Positions 40,501 to 52,500 of a DNA stretch of 64,000 nt are shown one piece after another. The translations under genes were made by a program, and so were the position numbers. The stretch is from positions 44,569,600 to 44,633,599 of the forward strand of contig NC_059477.1 of assembly GCF_018139145.2 (NCBI RefSeq). The letters run 5' to 3'. Source of the stretch: Gymnogyps californianus (taxonomy: Eukaryota > Chordata > Aves > Accipitriformes > Cathartidae). Numbering within the stretch: the first letter of the stretch is position 1; each line of letters opens with the position of its first letter. The notes under the pieces are model-generated. The model had not been told where the DNA came from. It saw only the letters and a program-made list of their open reading frames with translations, and made no database searches.

Positions 40501-43500
40501 CAACTCCTGACTCCACACAGGACAACTTAAAAGTTAAACCATAGATCTAAGAGCATTGTCCAAATGCTTCTTGAACACAGACAGGCTTGAGGCCGTGACC
40601 ACCTCCCCTGGCGAGCTTGCTCACCCTCTCAGTGAACATTTTCCTAATATTCAATGAGAACTTCCCCTGATGCAGCTTTAAGTCATCCCCTCACGTCCTG
40701 TCACTGGACACCGGAGAGAAGAGACCAGCACCTCCCTCTCTGCTCTCCCTCATGAGGAAGCCATAGACAGCAATGAGGTCACCCCTCAGCCTCCTCTCCT
40801 CTAAGCTGAACAAACCCAGTATCAAACACCAAACAAATGTATCTTACATCTTCAAGAGGCATGCAATACCACTACACAAAATACTGGTTTGAAATGCAAG
40901 AAAACGTGAGATCCTGTAGCTGTAGCGGTCCCTCCCTCCATGCCCCCCCAACAAACTACCACCTGATGCCTGCTTCTTATATGCAGAGGAATGGTATTCG
41001 TTATAGAAGTGCAAGGCCTCCTAAATCAAACCACAAACTTTAAAAGAAAACTTTTCCCTGCTACTCAGTCGCAGACAAATTATATAAGGAAAAAGGGGGA
41101 AAAAATATTAGTAGAAAGAGTATTTCGTTATTGAAAGACCATACTTGTATGCCTCATACTTAGCTAACAATCAGTTTTTATAGGACTGTTTGGGAATGGG
41201 AAGAATGATGAGAGGTAAAGCTCAAATTCTACATCTTCCTGCATGTGCAGAAGTTCAATACGATTATTCCCTATACAACTCTAGTCATTACCTTTCTCTG
41301 TACTGCTCCGACTATTTTTTCCTGCAGCTCTTGAGTGGAATGAAGCAGAATCATGATTCTGTGTAGGAGGTGCAAACAGTGGTGGAATTCCCAAGAGCGG
41401 TGGGAAAAAAGCTGCCCCAGGACGAGAGTGCGTGTCCGCTGTTCGCCACCATTCTGCACCGCAAAGGAGATAAAAAACAAACTTCAGTTGTTCCAATAAT
41501 ATATTTAAATATTTCTGTAAGCACGTTGCTGTGCATAATCTAGAGCAGATTTACTAAATCTGGGAGTAAGAAGAAAACACAACACTTCGGAACTTCTTAA
41601 ATGACATCCATTTCCTGCAGCAATTCTGGTCTTAAGTCATTAAAGCCATTCTGGTAAAGATTTCAATGCAGTTTTATTTAAATGCATTCTGAAAATAAAT
41701 ACTTAATAGAAAGCTATGTGACAGTGATCATCCCAAAACGAAAAGTGCTAGCCTTATAAAACAGGATCAATATTCACAGGTCACTCTTGAACATTCATTA
41801 TTACCTCAGCAGTCTTCCTACATCAGGACTATGAAAAAACACAATAGCTTTAAGTCACCTCTGCAATCTCAGTCTCGGAATACTCCAAGGCCTCCACCAC
41901 AAAAACACATCTGAAGCGGTTCCCCATGAAATGACGTATTTAATATAGGAATCTCCAGCTACTCTATAGTAACTCTATACCCACTCTAAGAGGTTTCTAC
42001 CCTGGAGCTTGACACTGGATCGGAAAAAAGCAGTCTACTTTTTTCTGTAACATCCTTATTTAAAATGGTTGTTTCACAACCAGAAACAAGGCTACTCTGT
42101 TTTTTAAATAAGAAATCTTTATTCCTTGCTCAACCACTTGAATTTATGTAACAAGCAGCACAATCTAATACTCTTTTTTGGTTTTGTTGCCGTTTTAAAA
42201 TTTCATCTTAAATGGTTATTGATTTTTGTTTTCCAGGAAAATTAACTTTGAATGAGTTGATATGGTCCCTACAACTTTCAGCTTTTAAAGTTCTTTACCA
42301 TAGCAGGATATATTTAGAATATTTATGCAACCCTTATGTAATCCTTTTCTGCAGATTCTTGAAACTCTGCAAGACCAAACTGACTGTATTTTTTTTTTAT
42401 AAGGTACTGCTAAGCCTAAACGGCTATTAAGAGGCACACATCCAGTGCATTGCTCTTGTCATAGGTTTCTGTGCTTAAACAGCAGCCCAGAAACGGTGTG
42501 CAGATTTGCATAGAGGAATTCCTTAAAAGTGTCAGGGTCTTCTTTTATAATAGCTGTTGCAGTAGCTACAACAACATTTTGTAACACATTTATTAGTCAA
42601 CAACTAAAAAAACACAAAGCATAATTGAAGAAGAACCTATCAAATCCCTCTGAAGGGAAAGAAACATTTGGAAGAAGATCCTATGTTAAAAATTATATAT
42701 GTGAGAGAGAAAATGTGTGTGTTTGGGGAAAAAAAAAATGCAGTAATACTTTATCAGGAAAGAAAAATTTTTTCCGAACTTCTCTTAAAACTAACTCTCC
42801 CCACCCATCACTAATCAAAACAGAAATGATATCACATCACAAGAAGCAGAAGAATCAGAAACATGACACATAAATGCCATTGTGACAAGGGCTAGAAACA
42901 TAGGTTTGGTCTACGTAAAACCTAAATCTAACAAGCAAGTGCACATAAAATAATTCCAGTCACGGAAGAGATGGTTATCTCTTGGCCAGGTCCTATACTG
43001 GCCATACAACTCTGTGAAGGTGTTTAAAGGGTAGCAATGGTAAGTTGTTTTGGTACAGTTGACTCATACAAAAAAGTTGTTAAAACACAGTGCTTTAGGG
43101 TTTTTATGCTTAAAATGTGAGATTTGTGAGTAGGTTTTCCAATCTTATAGTGAAAACTTTATTATGTAACACTAAACACTAGAAATACACTGGAAGGCAC
43201 AATCTACACAAGTAACAGGATAGAGTAGGTGGTAAGCAAGTCTTTTCTGGCTTCTGGGATTGACTGCTTTTCCTCTCCTTGAAAATTATTTCTTTAGGGC
43301 TTAAGTGCAATTATGATTTTTTTTTTGAACCCTGAAACATAGATTAAGTTGTGACATACATTCAGGACAGAAACAGTTTTGCATAATATCCCTGTGAACA
43401 GCTGAGAAAGAGCAAAATCTGTGGTTTGGCCCACTGGCATGCTTCATTTCTCAAAATAAAAATATCAAGTTTTGTACATTACGAGGATGAGAACTGTGCC

Positions 43501-46500
43501 GTATTCTGTTATTTCACACACATATGAGTGTGATTAAAAGAATTAAGACATATAGTTGAGCAGGATGTAGTCTAATGCATTTTAAGACAGTTATTTCATA
43601 TTGCTATAAAACACATTAAGAAAGTAAGGAAAGTAAGAAATAGCTATGGAAGTATAAGGATGTTACATACAGTAATTAAGACTCTTAATGAATACATAAA
43701 TGAAGTTTGAGCAACGCTAATGAAAAAATTTTAACCTGCCAGTGTCAATAGACACTGAAATTGTAAGAACATACATCACAGTGATTTAAAAATGTTATAA
43801 ATGAAAGATTCTAATTGCTAAAAAGACACAAAATATGGCTAGAACACCAGCGATGAAAACAGAGACTGGAGACTCTACAGCAACAATTCCAAAACTTTCA
43901 CCATGGCATGATAAGCAGGTTGTAATTCATCCGCAAAAACTTCACATTATTCTATTATCTTAAATTTGGAATTTGAGCATAGTCATACAAAGTAGTTTTG
44001 TATGTATTCTGAGTGGTCCCACCAAGTTGCAGAATCATTGCCTTGGAATGTACTAACCAAGAAATGTAAAAACAATGGTCACCGGACAATATATATAAAA
44101 TAGTACACATGCAGACAAATTGCTACCAAATTAAGGACAAAGGTGCCGTTCAAAGGCTCAAGCAAGATTATAAACAACTACATACAGCTAGACTGCCCAA
44201 GACAACTTCCGAACTATTTACTATATTATCAAGATCTATGGAAAATACTGCCCTTCAATGAGACAGCAAAACCAAAATTTTAAGATAATTGATTTTTCCC
44301 CCCCTACACTTATTTACCCAGATACATGAATATAAAAACTCCATCTTTACAGACATGAGTGTCTCAATTTTTAGTTTATATTTTTAAGAACACCACAGAA
44401 GGTCAGCAAACTGTCTAAGGTCAGACTCAGACATCTTTCATTCCTAGTTCAGCAAAAATAAAATTTTCTCAATGAAGGAAGTTCCTCTTGCAAAATGCAA
44501 CAAAGTCAATGGAAGCTATGAACAACTAGCATCCCTTATAGCAAAGCTTAAAACGAGTACTCGTTAACTCTGCTGTGCTAACACGCATTAGATGGCTGTT
44601 ACAACCGAATGAATCTTCCCATATAATAAAAAAATTAATGAGAACATTACAAATGAATCAGTATTCACTGCTTTTTGAAGTATTTTACCTCCTTACTTCA
44701 CCTCTACATGCATTTCTTTCAGATGCTTTTGCTTTGTGTAGGCATGTACATAGTATCTCATTATCCTCCCAGTAACAAAAGTTCTGCTTTTACTTCTCTG
44801 GCATTAATAACTAAAACAAAATTCTGTTATTTATATCAAAGTGTCCTGGTTTCGGCTGGGACAGAGTTAATTTTCTTCTTAGTAGCTGGTACAGTGCTGT
44901 GGTTTGGATTTAGTGTGAGAATGATGTTGATAACACTCCGATGTTTTAGTTGTTGCTAAGTAGCGCTTATCTTCAGCCAAAGACTTTCCAGTTTCCCATG
45001 CTCTGCCAGTAAACAGGTGTGCAAGAAGCTGGGAGGGAGCATGGCCGGGGCAGCTGACTTGAACTAGCCAAAGGGCTATTCCATACCATGGAACGTCATG
45101 CCCAGTATATAAACGGGGGAGTTGGCCGGGCGGCGCGGATCGTGGCTGGGGAGCTAACTGGGCATCGGTCAGCGGGTGGTGAGCAACTGCATTGTGCATT
45201 GTGCATCACTGGTGGGTTTTTTCCTTTTGTTGTTGGTTGTTTGGTTTTTTTTCCTTCCTCCCCCTCCTTTTTGTTATATTCCTTTTCATTACTATTATTA
45301 TTATTGTATTTCATTATTACTAGTGTTAGTATTATATTTTACTTTAGTTATTAAACTGTTCTTATCTCAACCCACGAGTTTTACTTTTTTTTTTTTTCCC
45401 TCTTTCCTCCTCCTCACCCCACTGGGAGGGGGAAGGGGGAAGCGGCTGCGTGGTGCTGAGTTGCTGGCTGGGGTTAAACCACGACACAAAGAAAATATAA
45501 AAAAATACTAAAAGATCTCTTTGCAACTTTTGCTGTAGTTTTTTACCAGTACCTAATCCTACACTCTTAAAACTCTACTGGTGGCGGAATCCCACAATCC
45601 TAAATTCTACTGGGGGGGGGGGCCACACGCACAGGGATGGACCCCTTTACTTATGAATAAAATCAAGAAAGAAACAGGACCATGCTGGCCAATTCTATTA
45701 CAGACAAATGATATGTCTGTAATAGTACCATGCTTTTAAATTCCTCTCATTTTCTACAATCGAGCATTTGTTTTCTGTGGAAAAAAACCCATCTATTTAC
45801 CCAAGGTGTATTTTGCAATACAGCATTGTCCCCTGAGCTATAGCAGCCCAAGAGGAGAACACTCACATCGAGGCAGAACTGCACTGAAAATAAGACATGT
45901 CTTTTATTAGGAGCAGTTCAGATACAGTTCCACGCTGATACTTAAGGGGTTAAGCCACACCATTTTCCAAAGTTATACTTACTTCCCTGTCACAGCACAG
46001 TACAGATGTAAACTGGGGGGAAAAGGAGAAAGGAGAAAAAAGAAAAAAAAAAAATCATTGAGCTCACAAAAAGACGTCAAATGAAACTTCCTTTTCCAAG
46101 TTTGGACAGAACTTCCACTATTAAGTCTAACAGACAAAAAGCACATTTATAAAGGAAAACAAGTCCATCTTATTACTGGCTGAGTACTTTCAAGAATTGT
46201 GGTTATGCAATCAACACACCCATGTAATGAAGCAGGATGTTACCTTGTGATGGAAAGAATAAAAAAGATCAAGTACTACTTTATTTCTTAGAAGACTACC
46301 ATGAAAACACTGTTTGTGAGAAATTCAGCCAATATATTTCTTTCTTCTCATCAAAATCATCCTGGACTTAAATCAAACCCATAGTCTGAAGTCTTTTGCC
46401 TGAAGTCTTTTACAAAGTCTGCCTAGTGGGTGAGGACAGTTAACCCTCTTCCTTATTTTAATATTCCTTGCAACAACTTTTACCTGGAAAAGGTGCTAGC

Positions 46501-49500
46501 TGGGGATGTGATGCTAACGCTGCGGGTGTACCCAGTGCTCCCAAGCCACCAAACTCTGAATGCCCTGAGCTGGCTGCATGCGGACCAAAGACTGGGTGGC
46601 TGACTACTGGGAAGGCACTCAACACAGTGGGTAGGTTACACGGCTGATCCCCAGCTGTTCTGAATGTATGTCCTGAGGGGAAAAAACAACACTTGAAATT
46701 GCACTATCCAAACAGATGATGTGAAGTCCAACCTCAAGCTCAAAAAAATTTTATTAAAAAGATTTTATATTTTAAAAGCTATCATTAAGTTTTACATGTA
46801 GTATCTTCTAGTCTTGGCATTGTATTTCTACAACACAGAAAATACCGGAAAACATGAGCAACTCTAACTAAAGGTTTGTAAGTAAAAAATGAAAAAAGGT
46901 ATTATATTTGCCATGGCAATTTCTGTCAGCAGTGGAAAAGAGTCTGTTCCTTTAACATACTGGGATCAGAAACAGAGGAATATCCTTTTATAAGCAGAAC
47001 TGTTTGATATATCTATCCTTAATACACACAAAATATCCCATTTCAGAGATCAAGAGGGGCCTACAAAACACACAATGCACAAACTAATAATGAAATGCAC
47101 AAAATAACAAAGATATCTTGCACACATTTTGTAAATTTTACAATAGAACTCAAAACCCCCAATAATTTCAGTCATTTCTGAGATCTAAAATGAAATGTAA
47201 GTTAGTTTTAAAAAACAATTTAAAGAAAAGTCTATTGATCATGATCAAATTATCCATTTGTAGGCACTTCTACATTCAGTCCTTACTGGTATCAAAAGCA
47301 CAAAATAGAATTTCTAGGGAAGTCATTAGCTTTGCCTTGTAGAAGTTGTGAAACTGCTATTATATTGCTTAAACATTGTATTTCTTTTTTTTTAGCTATG
47401 GTCCTACATTAATTACATTGAATTAAACATGGCTCAACTTCTGAAGATGATCCAAAAAAAAAAGTTTTAAATGGCAGCTATACATTACTCCTAAATCTTT
47501 TTCCACAGCAGTTAGTTCTAATCTCACACTATATTTTCAAAGCTCACAACTTCATTTAAAACGCCTAGAATACTAATTTCCAATCCCATGAACAAACAAC
47601 AGGAAGCGTTACAATGCTTTGTCTGACTTTTGTTAACAGTCACATCAAGTGACTTCACCAGTCAAGCTTGGATATGTTACAGCTGTTTGTAGCCTCCATT
47701 TTGGTAAGACTCTTCTCCGTTTTTTGACTGCTGTAAAGCTTTGCCTTAAAGCCAAAATTTCCTCCTCCCCCCGCCCCTCCAACAAAAACTGCTTTATAAT
47801 AGGATATCTTTCACATAGCTGGACTTCAACAATAGCATGCAAAAAGTAAAGGCACTATTACGAAAGACATTTTTAAAACAACTCTCATCATTCCTTTTTT
47901 TTTCTTTTTAAATTAACAGGGTCACCTAATCCAAAAAACAACAGTCTACAGAAAAGGTCTTCAATCTGTGGCTTTAACAAAAGAGAGGAAAAAAAAATAA
48001 GTCTGGTGTCTACAAACTTAGCAGTCTGTGGTATGCATTTCCCTGAGAAAAGATTTAGGAGTACACAAATCTAAAATAATGTAAACCCCTGGAAGGAGAC
48101 ACTGAGAAATTCTTTTTGTTAACAGTCTACATTAAGACCTCTCAGTACCGGTTTGAGTTTTAGTGTTTTGGTTCTTTTCTTTCTTGGCAGATTTATTTGC
48201 AGTGCAACAGGTTGCCCTGAGACAATAAGCAGTCCCAGTCCTTTGAGGTTTCCAAAACCAGACCGGGTAAGGGCCTGGGCGACATGGTCTGACCCTGTAA
48301 ATGGATTCTGTTCTTCACACTAGAGGCCTCCTGAAGTCCCCTCCAACCTGAGTTTTCCTATGATCCTACAAATTTACAAGCACTTCTCAGTGCAAACTCA
48401 AGACGATACCCCAATGATATTTTTATTTTGCAGCCATATTTCGGAAATATACATTACTCAATTCCAATCCAACTATCTTAATTACTCTTTTTCAAGAATC
48501 CAGTTCTTTACCTCACTTTCATACCATTTCATCATCTTCTGATAAACTGTAATCTGTGATAACTTCTTAAGAGTCAGGAACTGGTTTTCTTTACTTTTTA
48601 AATCTATACAAGGGAAACCTTTTCTTTGCATATACAGATGATGAAAGCAGTAAGAATCAATACTACCACAAGCACCTCCACATGCATGTAAGAACAAATT
48701 ATTTACAATGAGTTCTGTTTAGCAGCTTATACCTCACATGAAACTTTACACACAAATACATGTTATGTTACATAACATAACATATATATTAATATATAAT
48801 ATATAATATGTTATGACAGAAAAATATACCTAAAAATACAGCAAATATTTAGTAGTAAATAAAAACCTCTTTTCCTTTAACTAGATATTTTTGCTTCCAA
48901 TTTAAATTTTTTATTTACAGAAGTCTTGCCAATGTTCTGTACCACTCTAGTACCTTATAATTTACATAGATTTTTTTTTTAATTTATTACTATTGACAGG
49001 TATAAGCATAAAGGCCATTTTAAGCTTCTTTCTTGTAATTTGTTAGTGTCCAGAACAACATTCTGACCTGACTTTTGATACTACTACAGCTATACCACAA
49101 ATGATGCATTTCCCATTATGACTGCTGTCCTGGTTTTGGCTGGGACAGAGTTAATTTTCTTCTTAGTAGCTGCTACAGTGCTGTGTTTTGGATTTAGTGT
49201 GAGAATGATGTTGATAACACGCTGATGGTTTAGTTGTTGCTAAGTAGTGCTTATCTTAAGCCAAGGACTTTTCAGTCTCCCATGCTCTGCCAGCAAGCAG
49301 GTGTGCAAGAAGCTGGGAGGGAGCATGGCTGGGGCAGCTGACCCCAACTAGCCAAAGGGCTTTTCCATACTATGGAACATCATGCCCAGTATATAAACTG
49401 GGGAGAAGTGGCTGGGAGGGGCAGATCACTGCTCAGGCATTGGTCAGCAGGTGGTGAGCAACTGCATTGTGCATCACTTGTCTTTTCTTGGGGTTTTTTT

Positions 49501-52500
49501 GGTTTGGGTTTTTGTTTGTTTTTTTTTTTTTTTTGTTATAATGAGGCTCAAACTCACAACCTCGGCATTGCTGTCACCTCTGTACTTTGGGAGCCATCTA
49601 TGGGAAACTATTAATAATTACACCTTTTATCTTTTCTCCTCAGCTTAGTTGCTGGCTGGGGTTAAACCACAACAACTGCATACAGTGAACATACTGCAAA
49701 CTCTCATAACCATCATATACCTAACTGTCACCATTTCTAGCCAAATCAGGCCATCACTGTAATTTGAGTCAAGGATAGAACCAGCGAATGCAAGGACAAG
49801 GTCACACTCTATCATCTTTGAAAGGTCATACAGATTAGGGGAGGTTTCCAACAACTGAAGAAAGGCCAGTGTTGGATCCATCTTCAAAAAAGACCAAGAG
49901 GACAATCAAGGGAACTACGAAACGGTCAGACTTATGCTAGTCCCCTAGAAAATAATGCAGTGAGCCCTCTATATGAACCATGCAGGAACACATTCCTAAG
50001 CACATGCAGAATGCCTCCTGTGATAAAATTACTGGGTTTACAGACAAGAAGAGAACAGTTCATGCCATTAACCTCTAATTAAGCATCGCTTTCGATACTG
50101 TCTCCTCCCACAAATACTCCTTAATCCAAATCAGGACATTACGGTCTGGATGGGGTGACAACTAGATGGGTAAAAAAAAACAGTGGGATGCTCAGAGTAT
50201 AATGGTTAATGGGCCCTACTCTACCTGGATGCCTGTGACAAGTGGAGTACTGCAGGGTTTTATCCTGGGATCTGTCCTGTTTAACATCTTTACCCATGAC
50301 TCGGAGCAGGAAATGAAGTGCTTTCTCATAAAGCTTGTGGTACACATCAAACTGGGGGGACAAGTCAATTCACTTGAGGAAAGGGCTGCTATCCAGCGGG
50401 AGCTAGACAGGCTGGAGGAATGGATTGGCAGGAACCTTATGAAACTCAACAAGAACAAAAGCAAAGTCCTGCACATGGGAAGGAATGACCCCTTGGAACA
50501 ATACAGGCTGGAGACTGACTTACTGGGGAGCAGCTCTGCAGAAAAGACTCCAGGGGTTTCAGCAGACACCATGTGCATTAGCCAGCAGTGTGCCCTGGCA
50601 GCAAAGGTCAGCAGCAGGCTGGGCTATATGAGCAGGAGCACAGCCAGTAGAGCAGGGGAAGTAAATATCCCTCTTAACTCAGTACTCTTCAGACCGCATT
50701 TAGAATACTGCATGCTGGTTTGGGTCCCAAAAACAAGACAGACACTGACCTCAAAGTTGACCTTGCTTTGATTATTAGACTGGGCTAGATGACCTCCTGA
50801 AGTCCTTTCCAAGCTTAATTTTTCAATGATCTATGTCTACAGATACACATAGACCCAAGGTAGTTCTGAATAAACAAGCAGCAACTGCCAGAAGCATGCT
50901 AGCTGTAGAGGCTGAAGCTCCAGAAGGCCAATTTACTGTACTTCTCAGCACCAGCACAGTGATATCACTTTTTACAGCCTAACCAGCCTGACCTTCTCTT
51001 TGATGTGTTTTACTGAACTACAAAGACTTACCCTACACATGTTGGAGGGAATCTCATTCACGTACATAAAAAGTCTCTCACTGCAAGGAGTGTCCCACCT
51101 GAACAATTTGCCCCTTTGTCCTAGCACAGAAATAGCACCATTTGAGTTTTTAGTAAACACGTTTCTTGAAGAGGGGTAGACAATAACCCCCCTCTACTCT
51201 CTAGGCACTGTTTGTTGGGGGTGGGCAGTGGAGCGAATTATCTTGCTGCTAGATGACAAATGACTAGAGGTGGACTACAGTGAATATGTTCCAAGATTTG
51301 TCTTCTACAGGGTGCCTGTAACATGTTTGTTAAACAGATCATTTCAGTAAATTTTACACCGTTCTTCAGACCTCCTGCCAGAAGCAGTGAAATTTTTATG
51401 TGCAGCAATGAAAATGCTCAACAGGTCCAGTCACAGTGCTTATTTAAAACTTTCCAGGGCAGGTATTGATCCCATTCAATACCCTCTAGCAAGCTTTTTT
51501 TACTGCATGTTCTCATAAAGAAACAAATGCATTACAGAAAACCTGTTCCACTTTCAAGTATTGTCTTGAGTCATGCCACTGTGATAAAACTTACACATTT
51601 CAAAATGTAAACAATGAGTACATCCCATTATTATCACGAAAGTCAGACTAGGGTGATTAAAAGTTGATTAGTTTTTTCTTATTAGAAAGCCATTATCCCA
51701 TTGCCAGGCTTTCACCTTAAAAATTAATATATCAAAAATTTCCTGGCTTCATCCCTCTGCAAAACTGCAATGAACAAACTAACAGAAGAGGCAAGATATT
51801 CTTCACCTCTCAGAGAAAATCATCAGAACAAGCAACACACATTGAGCAATTCTATTTGTAGAACAAAAGGCGATTCAAACCAGCAAAAGAACCACTAGAA
51901 ATCCTGGAGGAAAGCCTCATCAAGCAACAGTTAAGCTCTATCGTGCCGCCTTCGTATTTCTTGTTGGAGGAATGTCCATTGTTTTTTAAAAAAAAAAAAA
52001 ACCAAACAACAAACAAACACACAAACAACAACAACAACAAAAATATCACCAGGGAATTAGCTGCACAAAACTGCAAGATGATTGCAAGTCTTCACTTTAT
52101 GAATGTACTATTAATATCTTTCATCATTTGTTTAATTTTATGTACGCTGCAGTATTATTCCAATTTCTTTAGCTTGCTTTCACAGTAAACCTGCTCTGAC
52201 CAAGTTAACTGAAAAGCTCTAGAAACAACAATGCTTTAGAACCAAAGTCTCTTCCCTTTTTTCTGATATCATTTGTTCTTTGATAGAAAAGCATCATTCA
52301 AACATTCCACAGCTGTTACGTTCATATTTACAGCTTCAACTATGGCGAGACAATTCATTGTATCATCTATCACTCAGAAATAACTAGGAAAAGGGAGGTT
52401 TGGCAACAGTTTATTTCATCTGAAGTCTAGTATCATCACCGTGTAATACAAGACCTTCTACAGAGCGCTTCTCTTTTGCTGACTCTTGCATGAACCATTT

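Larger units (their letters stand above)
39735..41291 (-). other. BAZ2B: BAZ2B intron 3 (1.6 kb)
   Basis: Contains a CR1 fragment at 40444-40822 and an A run at about 39989-40020. Nothing else recognised. Confidence 0.85.
41454..46483 (-). other. BAZ2B: BAZ2B intron 2 (5.0 kb)
   Basis: Contains the solo LTR at 44842-45486. The rest is AT-rich with no recognisable gene or element. Confidence 0.85.
49126..49674 (+). mobile_element. Solo ERV LTR (549 bp) carrying a tRNA-like insert
   Basis: Starts TGTCCTGGTTTTGGCTGGGA and ends GTTAAACCACAACA. The flanking duplication is ACTGC at 49121-49125 and 49675-49679. The first roughly 280 bases match the LTR at 44842 at about nine of ten positions by eye, including TATATAAA (49390-49397). 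From about 49541 to 49620 it departs completely from that copy and holds a tRNA-like segment. It lies antisense to BAZ2B. Confidence 0.95.

Noticed and set aside
45106..45113. The LTR TATA box as an alternative promoter for BAZ2B
   Set aside because: It points along the plus strand, opposite to BAZ2B.
50166..50771. A 201-codon open frame on the plus strand that could be taken for a host gene
   Set aside because: Its sequence is the C-terminal part of a CR1 reverse transcriptase, and the frame has no catalytic box and no complete domain.
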